This document shows positions 8,257 to 15,690 of a stretch of DNA of 18,148 nucleotides, piece by piece. The position numbers and the translations under genes were made by a program. Source of the stretch: UBA7985 sp965658725 (GTDB lineage Bacteria; Pseudomonadota; Alphaproteobacteria; UBA7985); contig CBFHUI010000056.1 of assembly GCA_965658725.1 (NCBI GenBank), forward strand, positions 1 to 18,148, in the 5' to 3' direction. Positions within the stretch are counted from its first letter, which is position 1. The number at the start of each line of letters is the position of its first letter. The notes beneath the pieces were generated by a model. It saw nothing but the letters and a program-made list of their open reading frames with translations. It made no database searches and was not told where the DNA came from.

Positions 8257-10362
8257 CTAGTCCTGGATCCCCAGCACCCATAGCATAAACGCCCAGTCGC
8301 GGGCGTCCTCACGCAGGCTATCAAACCGCCCGGACGCGCCGCCGTGGCCTGCGCCCATGTTCATGTGCATCAGCGTCAAACCGCCGTCCGTGCGCCGCTC
8401 ACGCAAGGTGGCGACCCACTTGGCCGGCTCCCAATAGGTAACGCGCGGATCGGTCAGCCCGCCCGTGGCGAGAATGGCGGGGTAGGCCTTGGCCTCGACA
8501 TTATCGATGGGTGAATATCCGGCAATGCGGGCGTAGGCTTCTTTGTCCGCCAGCGGATTTCCCCACTCGGGCCATTCTGGTGGGGTCAGGGGTAAGGTCT
8601 CATCAAGCATGGTGGCGAGGACGTCCACAAACGGGACTGCGCCGATGATCGAAGCGAACTTTTCCGGCGCCATATTGGCAATGGCGCCCATAAGCATACC
8701 GCCGGCGGAGCCGCCTTCTGCCCCCACTCGTGCGCCATCGACCCAGCCGCGTTCGACAAGCGCATCGCGGGCGGCGATGAAGTCATGGAAAGTGTTGGTC
8801 TTCTTTTCCATCTTGCCGTCGAGATACCAGCCGTACCCCATGTCGGCCCCGCCCCGAATGTGCGCGGTCGCCGTCACCATGCCGCGATCCGCCAGCGACA
8901 ACCGCTTGATCGAGAAACCCGCGGGCATGGACATGCCGTAGGAGCCATAGGCGTAGAGATAGAGCGGCGCGCTGCCATCCAGCGGCGTGTCACGGTGATG
9001 CATGACCGTCACTGGCACGTCCACGCCATCGTGGGAGGGGGCCATGATGCGGTGGACGACATAGTCCTCGATCGCGTGGCCACTGGGGACTTCCTGCGTC
9101 TTGATCAGAGTCCGGGTGCGGCTTGCCATATCGTAGTCGTAGACCTGCGCCGGGGTCGTTGGGCTTTCGTAGCCAAAGCGTGTCTCGGTCGTCTCCCACT
9201 CTTCAGACCCGTGCAGGCCCAGCGCGTAGGCTTGCTCGTCAAAGGCGATGGTATGAGAACTGCCCGCTTGCAGGTCATGCACCACGATCGAGGGCAGGGC
9301 GCCTTCGGCCTGAATGATGGTTAGGAAGTTTTTATAGCCATCCGTGCCTTTGATCAGGCGGCCGGGGACATGCTCCTGCCACGGCTGCCAGTGCGCGCGG
9401 TCTTCCTTGCCGATCTCGGCGCGCATGATCTGGAAATCAACGGCGCCGTTCTGGTTGGTGCGAATGAACCAGCCGTCTCCGGCACGTTCGAGGTCGTACT
9501 CGTGTCCCACTTCACGCGGAGCCACGCACTTGAGCTCAAAGGCAGGCTGCTGAAAATCGGCGATCCACGTTTCTGAGGTCTCGTGATCGTTGGCCGTGAT
9601 GATCAGAAACCGATCATCGGGCGTGCTGCCGACCGATGTGAAGAAACCGGGGTCCATTTCCTCATAGATCAGCGAGTCCTGCGACTGGTCGTGGCCGAGG
9701 AAGTGCTGGTACACGCGGCAGGGGCGGTGATTGTCGTCTTGCCAGGTGTAGAAGAACGATCGGCCGTCTGGGGCCCATGCGATGCCGCCAGCGGTGCGCT
9801 CGATCAGGTCTCCACGGTCTTCACCGGTCGCGAGATCGCGCACGCGGATGGTAAAGAACTCCGATCCCTTGGTATCAACTGCCCACGCCATCAAGCTGTG
9901 ATCGTCGCTGACACTTGACCCGGCAAGACGGAAATAATCATAGCCCTTGGCTTCGGCGTCGCCGTCAAACAGGATTTGTTCTGAAGCGTCGGTGGTGTCC
10001 TCGCGGTCCTTGCGGCAGTGGATGGGGTACTGTCCCCCCGTGCGAAAGCGAACGTAGTAGGCAAAAGGCCCGTCCTTGGTCGGGGGCGACTGATCGTCTT
10101 CTTTGATCCGACCCTTGATCTCATTGAACAGGCGCTCTTGCAGGGCTTCGGTTGGGGCGAGGACAGCTTTGCTGTAGTCGTTCTCGGCCTCGAGGTAGGC
10201 GCGGACTTCAGAGTCCAGCGCGGCCGGATTGGCCATGACTTCCATCCAGTTATCGACCCGTAGCCAGCCATAGTCATCGTGGCGCGTGAAGCCATGGTGG
10301 CTTTCGCTGCTGGGGACTTTCTTGGCCTTTGGCGGGGTGGGGGCTTGGCTGAGGTCAAACAT
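8257..10362 (-). CDS. S9A-family peptidase, oligopeptidase B (protease II) type
   Basis: A 701-residue prolyl-oligopeptidase-fold serine peptidase (E. coli PtrB is 686), which cleaves short peptides, typically after Lys or Arg. The N-terminal beta-propeller (about 70-410) is followed by the catalytic domain. Triad: S552 in GGSAGGMLM, D638 in GLTDPRV and H673 in GAGHGG, offset by about 20 from E. coli PtrB numbering. Other signatures are YAYGSYGMSMP, AHIRGGADMGYGWYLDGK and GAVPFVDVLATMLDETLPLT. The in-frame extension to 10683 runs antisense into rlmI and is non-homologous; the start MFDLSQ at 10362 gives a 75-bp divergent spacer from rlmI. No signal peptide is seen, so it should be cytosolic, unlike its exported hydrolase partner. 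Confidence 0.95.
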   Translation of the reverse strand: MFDLSQAPTPPKAKKVPSSESHHGFTRHDDYGWLRVDNWMEVMANPAALDSEVRAYLEAENDYSKAVLAPTEALQERLFNEIKGRIKEDDQSPPTKDGPFAYYVRFRTGGQYPIHCRKDREDTTDASEQILFDGDAEAKGYDYFRLAGSSVSDDHSLMAWAVDTKGSEFFTIRVRDLATGEDRGDLIERTAGGIAWAPDGRSFFYTWQDDNHRPCRVYQHFLGHDQSQDSLIYEEMDPGFFTSVGSTPDDRFLIITANDHETSETWIADFQQPAFELKCVAPREVGHEYDLERAGDGWFIRTNQNGAVDFQIMRAEIGKEDRAHWQPWQEHVPGRLIKGTDGYKNFLTIIQAEGALPSIVVHDLQAGSSHTIAFDEQAYALGLHGSEEWETTETRFGYESPTTPAQVYDYDMASRTRTLIKTQEVPSGHAIEDYVVHRIMAPSHDGVDVPVTVMHHRDTPLDGSAPLYLYAYGSYGMSMPAGFSIKRLSLADRGMVTATAHIRGGADMGYGWYLDGKMEKKTNTFHDFIAARDALVERGWVDGARVGAEGGSAGGMLMGAIANMAPEKFASIIGAVPFVDVLATMLDETLPLTPPEWPEWGNPLADKEAYARIAGYSPIDNVEAKAYPAILATGGLTDPRVTYWEPAKWVATLRERRTDGGLTLMHMNMGAGHGGASGRFDSLREDARDWAFMLWVLGIQD

Positions 10363-10437
10363 GCGGTTGTCCGGCTCCACTTGAGGGGTGATAGGGAGTA
10401 GATAGGACGTCCGAATGCAGAAAGACAGAGAGCGACC

Positions 10438-11649
10438 ATGCCCCTGAACCCAAAACTTGTCCTCAAAGGCGGCAAAGAGCGGCACATCCGCCACGGCCAC
10501 CCGTGGATCTACGCCAGCGCCATCGAGCGCGTGGAAGACAGCCCGCAGCCGGGCTGGACGGCGGATGTTATGACCTATGACGGGCGTTGGGTGTGCAAAG
10601 CGGGGTATTCGCCCAAAAGCCAACTGCGGGCGCGGGTGTGGACGCTGGACCCCGACGAGGCGGTTGATGCCGCTTTCTTCCAACGGCGGATTGCGTCAGC
10701 GGCGGCACTGCGCGAGCGGCTTGGTCGGATGGACCCTGCAGGCGCGTGTCGCCTGATCAATGCGGAAGGCGACCGTCTGCCAGGCCTGGTGGTGGATCGC
10801 TTTGCGGACGTGTTGGTGGTGCAGATCAACAGTTCGCCCATGGAATTCTGGCGGGAAACGATCTTCGAGGCCTTGAACGCGGTGGTGAAGCCGCGTGCGA
10901 TCTACGAGCGCTCAGACAGCGACAACAGGGCTAAGGAAGGCTTGCAGAAGCGCTCAGGCTGGGTTCGCGGGGCCGATGGAGATGCGTCGGAGGCAGCTCC
11001 AGTTGAGATCGATGAGTTCGGCGCGCGGTTCGCCGTTGACGTTGTTGCCGGTCACAAGACGGGCTTTTATCTCGATCAGGCGGAAAACCGCGCGCTGGTG
11101 CGTGACTTGTCCGCTGGTGCGCGGGTGCTGAACTGCTTTTCTTACACAGGCGGATTTTCGGTGCAGGCTGCGCTGGGCGGGGCGGTTGAAGTTGTCTCGG
11201 TGGATAGCTCCCAGCCAGCGCTGGACCTATCCGCGGCCAACTTTGCGCTGAACGGAATGGCCGAAGATGGGCGGTTTAGCCACCTGTGCAGTGATGTGTT
11301 CAAGGCACTGGAGGTTTTGCGGGGAGAGGGTCGTCAGTTCGATATCGTCATTCTTGATCCCCCAAAGTTCGCGTCGTCAGGGACGCACGTGGAGCGCGCG
11401 CTCCATGCTTATCGTAAACTGTCGCGGGCGGGGATCCCGCTGGTGGCGCCGGGAGGGCTGCTGCTGACATTCTCGTGCTCGGGCGCGGTGACGCCAGAGG
11501 CTTTCCAAAAATCGGTGACTCTGGCTCTGGCCGACAATCACCGACGCGGGCGGGTGATCCGCAAACTGGCAGCAGCCGGTGACCACGTGACCGATCTTGG
11601 CTTCGCTGAAGGGGCCTACCTGAAGGGGTTGGCGCTGGAGGTGGCCTGA
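10438..11649 (+). CDS. rlmI: Class I SAM-dependent rRNA methyltransferase, RlmI-type (23S m5C1962)
   Basis: Methylates C5 of a cytosine in 23S rRNA (C1962 in E. coli). The 403-residue protein (E. coli RlmI 396) starts with a PUA RNA-binding domain (about 1-80: LVLKGGKERHIRHGHPWIYA). A central EEHAD-like region and a Rossmann methyltransferase domain follow. The SAM-binding motif is GARVLNCFSYTGGF (227-240), motif IV is LDPPKFA (306-312) and the likely catalytic cysteine is C347 in TFSCSG. INAEGDRLPGLVVDRF and GHKTGFYLDQAENR are family signatures. The ATG at 10438 has a GAGAG ribosome site. It is convergent with glcB, and the gap downstream holds the repeats. Confidence 0.93.
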   Translation: MPLNPKLVLKGGKERHIRHGHPWIYASAIERVEDSPQPGWTADVMTYDGRWVCKAGYSPKSQLRARVWTLDPDEAVDAAFFQRRIASAAALRERLGRMDPAGACRLINAEGDRLPGLVVDRFADVLVVQINSSPMEFWRETIFEALNAVVKPRAIYERSDSDNRAKEGLQKRSGWVRGADGDASEAAPVEIDEFGARFAVDVVAGHKTGFYLDQAENRALVRDLSAGARVLNCFSYTGGFSVQAALGGAVEVVSVDSSQPALDLSAANFALNGMAEDGRFSHLCSDVFKALEVLRGEGRQFDIVILDPPKFASSGTHVERALHAYRKLSRAGIPLVAPGGLLLTFSCSGAVTPEAFQKSVTLALADNHRRGRVIRKLAAAGDHVTDLGFAEGAYLKGLALEVA

Positions 11650-11701
11650 GCAGGCGGTCTTTGGAAAGCGGCGGGGTCGTCTGATGGCTGGGAGATCCTT
11701 T

Positions 11702-11779
11702 GGTGGCGCTCCCTTCGCTCGGCCGCTGCGCGACGCTTGCCGAGGCGCGCGTAGCGCGCTGAGGCAAGTCGGCGCCACC
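11702..11779. repeat. 78-bp nested palindromic repeat, intact copy
   Basis: The outer arms GGTGGCGC (11702-11709) and GCGCCACC (11772-11779) are perfect inverted repeats. Inside, CTTGCC (11736-11741) pairs with GGCAAG (11763-11768) with flanking CGA/TCG, and the core GCGCGC-GTA-GCGCGC is a perfect hairpin. The unit recurs at 11861-12069. It lies between the convergent rlmI and glcB genes, like REP/BIME or small MITE-type repeats. No gene is seen in the 500-bp gap 11650-12150; 11650-11701, 11780-11860 and 12070-12080 show nothing else. Confidence 0.85.
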
Positions 11780-11860
11780 TTTGATCCTGACGCACACTCA
11801 GCTTGTTCACGTGATGCTATGGGGGATGATCATCGGAGATCTTCTGATCCGATGGTCGAT

Positions 11861-12069
11861 GGTGGCGCTCCGTTCGCTCAGCCGCTGCGCGGCCTTCGCT
11901 GCAGGATCGCGCAAGCTCGCCGACCCTGTCGGCGGTCGGCTACCGCCTCCATTTTTTACTTTAGGAGGTTGTGCGTGGTTTGGAGCGTAAGCGACCGTCG
12001 GCGGAGCCGGCGACCTTGCGCGACGCTTGCCGAAGCGCGCGGAGCGCGTTGAGGCAAGTCGGCGCCACC
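11861..12069. repeat. Second copy of the 78-bp repeat, split by an insert
   Basis: The left 31 bp (11861-11891) match 11702-11732 with 2 mismatches, and the right 53 bp (12017-12069) match 11727-11779 with 3 mismatches. The junction base run TGCGCG is present twice, at 11886-11891 and 12017-12022, where the intact copy has it once. The copy is therefore the same repeat interrupted by 125 bp plus a 6-bp direct duplication. Confidence 0.85.
11892..12016. mobile_element. 125-bp insert within the repeat, flanked by a 6-bp direct repeat (MITE-like candidate)
   Basis: Flanked by TGCGCG on both sides. It contains the hairpin GCCGAC-CCT-GTCGGC (11919-11933), a second hairpin GTCGGC-GGA-GCCGGC near its right end (about 11997-12011), and a loosely inverted long arm closing with CTCCA (11947-11951) and TGGAG (11981-11985) around a T-rich loop. 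It has no coding capacity. The size, internal inverted symmetry and flanking duplication fit a non-autonomous miniature element; a composite of older repeat modules is the alternative. Confidence 0.5.
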
Positions 12070-12080
12070 CCAAATGCCCC

Positions 12081-12129
12081 AAAATGAAAAGGTCGGGCTC
12101 TTTACCGCTTTCGGCACCGATGCCCGCCC
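12081..12129 (-). terminator. Probable Rho-independent terminator for glcB
   Basis: Read on the minus strand, GGGCGGGC (12129-12122) pairs with GCCCGACC (12098-12091) with one mismatch around a loop that holds a small internal CGG/CCG pairing, followed by TTTTCATTTT. It lies 22 bp after the glcB stop. Confidence 0.65.
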
Positions 12130-12150
12130 TCCAGCAAAAGTCCTGAGGCC

Positions 12151-14325
12151 CTAAGCGCGGGAAGCCTTCAGTTCCAATCGGCGCGCATGCAGCACCGGCT
12201 CCGTGTAGCCCGACGGCTGCTCGCGCCCTTTGAGAACCAGATCACAGGCCGCTTGGAAGGCGATCGAGCCTTCGAAGTCAGTCGCCATGGGCTGGTACAG
12301 TGGGTCATGCGCGTTTTGCGCATCAACCACTGCCGCCATCTTCTTCAGTGACCCCAGAACGGCGTCTTCGCTCGCAATCCCATGATGCAGCCAGTTCGCC
12401 ATATGCTGGGAGGAAATGCGGCAGGTCGCGCGGTCTTCCATCAAGCCGACATCATTGATGTCTGGCACCTTGGAGCAACCGACACCCTGATCCACCCAAC
12501 GGACCACGTAGCCAAGGATCCCTTGAGCGTTGTTGTCCAGTTCGTTCTGGATGTCTGCAGGTGACCAGTTCTGACCTTCAGCCACGGGAATCCGCAGGAT
12601 GTCGTCCACCTGCGCCCGCGCGCCGCCCGCGGCAATCGCATCCTGACGATCCGCCACGGACACTTGGTGATAATGCAGCGCGTGCAGCGTCGCAGCAGTC
12701 GGCGAAGGCACCCATGCGGTGTTGGCTCCGGCTTGAGGATGGCCGATCTTCTGCTCCATCATCGCCGCCATGAGGTCTGGCATGGCCCACATGCCCTTTC
12801 CGATCTGCGCTTTACCGCGCAATCCACACGCTAGGCCGGTGTCAACGTTCCAGTCTTCATAGGCCGCCAGCCAGCCCGAGCCCTTCATCTCCGCCTTGCG
12901 GATCATCGGACCGGCTTCCATGGCCGTGTGCATTTCGTCGCCTGTCCGGTCAAGGAAGCCTGTGTTGATGAAGGCCACGCGGTGCGCAGCGGCGCGGATG
13001 CATTCCTTGAGGTTCACCGTGGTGCGGCGTTCCTCGTCCATGATCCCCATCTTCATCGTATAGCGAGGCAGGCCCAGAGCGTCTTCAACCCGCCCGAACA
13101 GCGTGTTGGCAAAGGCCACTTCCTCCGGCCCGTGCATCTTCGGCTTTACGATGTAGATCGAGCCGTGCAGGGAGTTTCCGCTCTCCCGCTGCAGGTCGTG
13201 CATCGCGCACAGAGCCGTGACCATGGCATCCATGATCCCTTCCTGGATCTCGCGGCCCTGCGCGTCGTGGATGGCTGGATTAGACATTAGGTGACCGACG
13301 TTGCGCACCAACATCAGCGAACGGCCCTTGAGCACCAAGTCGCTACCGTCAGGCGCGATGTAGCTGCGGTCGGGGTTTAGCGCGCGGGTGATGAGCCGGC
13401 CGCCTTTCTCAAAACTCTCCGCCAAATCGCCCTTCATCAGACCCAGCCAGTTGCTGTAGGCGACAACCTTATCTTCGGCGTCCACAGCCGCGACGGAGTC
13501 TTCGCAGTCCATGATGGTGGAAACAGCGCTTTCGACCAGCACATCCTTGATCTTGGCAGCGTCGGTTTTGCCGATGGGGTGTTCTCCATCGATCTGGATT
13601 TCCAGATGCAGGTTGTTGTTGCGTAACAGGACAGCGGTGGGGGCGTCGGCCTCACCGCTAAAGCCCGCAAATTGAGTGGGGTCCGCCAGCGCTGCCGTGT
13701 TGTCGCCTGAAAGCGCGACGACCAGCGATCCACTGGCCACCGAGAAGCCTGTCGCATCTGCGAATGATGCGCCGCCTGCCAATGGTGCCGCCTCATCCAG
13801 TACAGCGCGTGCACGCGCGATCACGCGGTCGCCGCGCGTGGGATTATAGGCCCCGCCGCGCTCGGCGCCGCCCTCCTCGGAGATGGCGTCTGTCCCGTAC
13901 AGGGCGTCGTAGAGAGAGCCCCAGCGCGCATTCGCGGCGTTCAGCGCATAGCGCGCGTTCATAACCGGCACCACCAGTTGCGCGCCGGCGATGGATGCGA
14001 TTTCTGGGTCAACATTGGCGGTTTGGATGGAAAAATCTGGGCCAACTTCGACCAGATAGCCAATCGACTGCAAAAAGCCCTTGTAGGTCTCCATATCGGT
14101 AATCGGACCAGGATTGGCGCTGTGAAAATCATCCATTTGGGCTTGCAGGTCCGCGCGGCGCTGGAGCAGCGCAAGGTTATCGTCGGTCAGATCGTTGACG
14201 ATCCCCGCTAGACCGTCCCAGAACTGCGCCTCGCTGACGCCCGTTCCCGGGAGAGCCTGTTCGTTAACGAAGGCGGCTAGTACAGGGTCAACCTGGAGGC
14301 CGGAAAGCGAAATCTTGGTACTCAT
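12151..14325 (-). CDS. glcB: Malate synthase G
   Basis: Condenses glyoxylate and acetyl-CoA to malate, for growth on acetate, fatty acids or glycolate. The 724-residue protein matches the long monomeric G isoform (E. coli GlcB 723). Signatures are TIMDCEDSVAAVDAEDK, LKGRSLMLVRNVGHLM with the catalytic-type Arg (R341), YIVKPKMHGPEEVAF, MKMGIMDEERRTTVNL, NTGFLDRTGDEMHT, the catalytic base D631 in LMEDRATCRISSQH and C617 in VGCSKVPDI. The ATG at 14325 has AGGGA upstream. A perfect 19-bp palindrome 54 bp upstream (14379-14397) is a likely operator. No isocitrate lyase gene is in the window, so whether it serves the glyoxylate shunt or glycolate use cannot be told. Confidence 0.97.
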   Translation of the reverse strand: MSTKISLSGLQVDPVLAAFVNEQALPGTGVSEAQFWDGLAGIVNDLTDDNLALLQRRADLQAQMDDFHSANPGPITDMETYKGFLQSIGYLVEVGPDFSIQTANVDPEIASIAGAQLVVPVMNARYALNAANARWGSLYDALYGTDAISEEGGAERGGAYNPTRGDRVIARARAVLDEAAPLAGGASFADATGFSVASGSLVVALSGDNTAALADPTQFAGFSGEADAPTAVLLRNNNLHLEIQIDGEHPIGKTDAAKIKDVLVESAVSTIMDCEDSVAAVDAEDKVVAYSNWLGLMKGDLAESFEKGGRLITRALNPDRSYIAPDGSDLVLKGRSLMLVRNVGHLMSNPAIHDAQGREIQEGIMDAMVTALCAMHDLQRESGNSLHGSIYIVKPKMHGPEEVAFANTLFGRVEDALGLPRYTMKMGIMDEERRTTVNLKECIRAAAHRVAFINTGFLDRTGDEMHTAMEAGPMIRKAEMKGSGWLAAYEDWNVDTGLACGLRGKAQIGKGMWAMPDLMAAMMEQKIGHPQAGANTAWVPSPTAATLHALHYHQVSVADRQDAIAAGGARAQVDDILRIPVAEGQNWSPADIQNELDNNAQGILGYVVRWVDQGVGCSKVPDINDVGLMEDRATCRISSQHMANWLHHGIASEDAVLGSLKKMAAVVDAQNAHDPLYQPMATDFEGSIAFQAACDLVLKGREQPSGYTEPVLHARRLELKASRA

Positions 14326-14378
14326 TGTGGTATCCCTTCGAACGGACGATTGCGGTCGATACGCAGGCTAAACGAAAT

Positions 14379-14397
14379 TGGTCTGTTGAACAGACCA
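14379..14397. promoter_or_regulatory. Perfect 9-1-9 palindrome upstream of glcB, candidate GntR/FCD-type operator
   Basis: TGGTCTGTTGAACAGACCA is an exact inverted repeat with a single central base. Outer TGGTC/GACCA half-sites resemble operators of FCD-type GntR regulators such as GlcC, LldR and PdhR, which recognise TGGT-N-ACCA cores, although the half-site spacing is longer here. A second, imperfect symmetric element, ACTTG ... CAAGT around CCCATGGG, abuts it at 14397-14418. Confidence 0.6.
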
Positions 14398-14461
14398 CTT
14401 GACCCATGGGAGCCAAGTTAAACCCGCTTACCACCCGCGACACAGGTGCATGAGAAGTCTC

Positions 14462-14490
14462 TTGCACCGTTTTAAAGACCGGGTTAGATA
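14462..14490 (+). promoter_or_regulatory. sigma-70 promoter for tRNA-Glu
   Basis: TTGCAC (14462-14467) and TAGATA (14485-14490) are separated by exactly 17 bp, about 50 bp upstream of the mature tRNA 5' end, with a GC-rich stretch after the -10 as in stable-RNA promoters. Confidence 0.6.
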
Positions 14491-14540
14491 CACGCCAGTC
14501 CTAGGGCGGCACGTCAGTGCTGCAGTCGTTTTATCGCTGC

Positions 14541-14612
<72 letters not shown>

Positions 14613-14616
<4 letters not shown>

Positions 14617-14634
14617 CCTCCTTCGGGGGGTGGC
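14613..14634 (+). terminator. UUCG-capped hairpin overlapping the tRNA-Glu 3' end
   Basis: GCCACCTCC (14613-14621) pairs with GGGGGTGGC (14626-14634), one G-U pair, around a TTCG tetraloop. It uses the encoded CCA as part of the stem. The T run after it is poor (CTTTG about 7 bases on), so it may be a terminator or a 3'-end processing structure. Confidence 0.6.
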
Positions 14635-14787
14635 AGGGCGCTTTGATCCCCACCCTACCATCGTCGATCCACTGCAAAGCCCAGCATTATTCCTGCTGAG
14701 CCAGTTTGATGCCTGCCTTTGTCCTCGAAATCCGTGACTTTCTCCACTAATGATAAAGACTGCAGTTGATTCATCGAGGTAAAGCCT

Positions 14788-15690
14788 ATGCATGTGGCGG
14801 TTCTGACCGGTGGCATCGCGTCTGAGCGTGAGGTCTGTCTGGTCAGTGGAACAAATTGCGCGAAAGCGCTTCGCGACCTGGGTTATCAAGTCACCCTTGT
14901 CGACGCTGACAAAGATGTCGTCGCCAAACTCCAGAAGTGTGCGCCAGACGTGGCCCTGAATACGATCTGGGGTCAGTGGGGCGAGGATGGCACTGTGCAA
15001 GGCATCCTCGAAGGTCTGCGCATTCCCTACAGCCATTCCTCCATTCTCGCGTCAGCGCTCGCCATGGACAAATATCGGGCGAAGCGGGTTCTTGCGGCTT
15101 CCGGGCTGCAAGTGGCCAACGATCATCTCTATCGTCCGGGCGACTCCCCTGGGTCGGTTGCGCTGACCGGAACCCTCATCATCAAGCCAAACTTTGAGGG
15201 GTCGTCGATTGGCATGGCGCGGGTAAATGCGCAGAGCGCGGAAGTTGAAGAAATCCTCGAACAGGCACAGGGGCCAACCTTGGTTGAGCAGTACATCGAA
15301 GGACGGGATTTAACGGTCGGGGTGCTGGACGGCGCGGCCCTGGGCGTGTCCGAAGTGCTCACCAGCAACGGCATCTGGGATTACAAATCAAAATTTGGCA
15401 TGGCCCCAAAGGAAACGGTCACGCCTGCGGAAGTTCCCGCTGACCTGCACGCCGAGATTTGTCGGCAGGCTGAGACCGCGCACGAGGCGCTGGGCTGTGA
15501 GGGGCTCACGCGGGTAGATTTCCGATGGGACGACGCGCGCGGAACTGATGGCCTCTATGTCATAGAGCTCAACACTCAACCTGCCATCGGCTTTCCCCGG
15601 GGTGGGTTGGATACACAGTTGGAGCTCAAGGGTTATTCGTTGGGGCAAATCTGCGAATACCTGATCAAAGGCGCTCGTCTCCGTTTCTGA
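14788..15690 (+). CDS. Divergent D-alanine-D-alanine ligase paralogue (ATP-grasp ligase, substrate unknown)
   Basis: A 300-residue protein alignable end to end with alphaproteobacterial Ddl. Retained are GGIASEREVCLVSG with E15, WGEDGTVQGILEGL, IPYSHSSILASALAMDKYRAK, the ATP loop KPNFEGSSIGM (133-143) and Mg ligands D244, E260 and N262 (RVDF, IELNTQ). Changed are residues around the amino-acid pocket. The usual LHGR before GEDG is IWGQ (60-63: His to W61, Arg to Q63), the omega-loop AKY Tyr is F203 (WDYKSKF), and the NTQPGMTxxSL motif is NTQPAIGFPRGGL (262-274). A Tyr-to-Phe change at the matching E. coli DdlB position (Y216F) is known to relax specificity toward D-lactate. ATP-dependent ligase chemistry is therefore likely, while the substrates are probably not two D-Ala. 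The ATG has GAGGT seven bases upstream. Its 3' end overlaps the opposing ATP-grasp gene by 26 bp. Confidence 0.85.
   Translation: MHVAVLTGGIASEREVCLVSGTNCAKALRDLGYQVTLVDADKDVVAKLQKCAPDVALNTIWGQWGEDGTVQGILEGLRIPYSHSSILASALAMDKYRAKRVLAASGLQVANDHLYRPGDSPGSVALTGTLIIKPNFEGSSIGMARVNAQSAEVEEILEQAQGPTLVEQYIEGRDLTVGVLDGAALGVSEVLTSNGIWDYKSKFGMAPKETVTPAEVPADLHAEICRQAETAHEALGCEGLTRVDFRWDDARGTDGLYVIELNTQPAIGFPRGGLDTQLELKGYSLGQICEYLIKGARLRF

Noticed and set aside
10363..10683. 107-residue N-terminal extension of the S9 peptidase
   Set aside because: It runs antisense into rlmI, has no homology to the family, and MFDLSQ at 10362 gives the expected length.
11684..12052. Overlapping open frames across the 11.7-12.1 kb repeats
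   Set aside because: Low-complexity, Arg/Ala-rich translations of palindromic repeat DNA; no ribosome site or homology.
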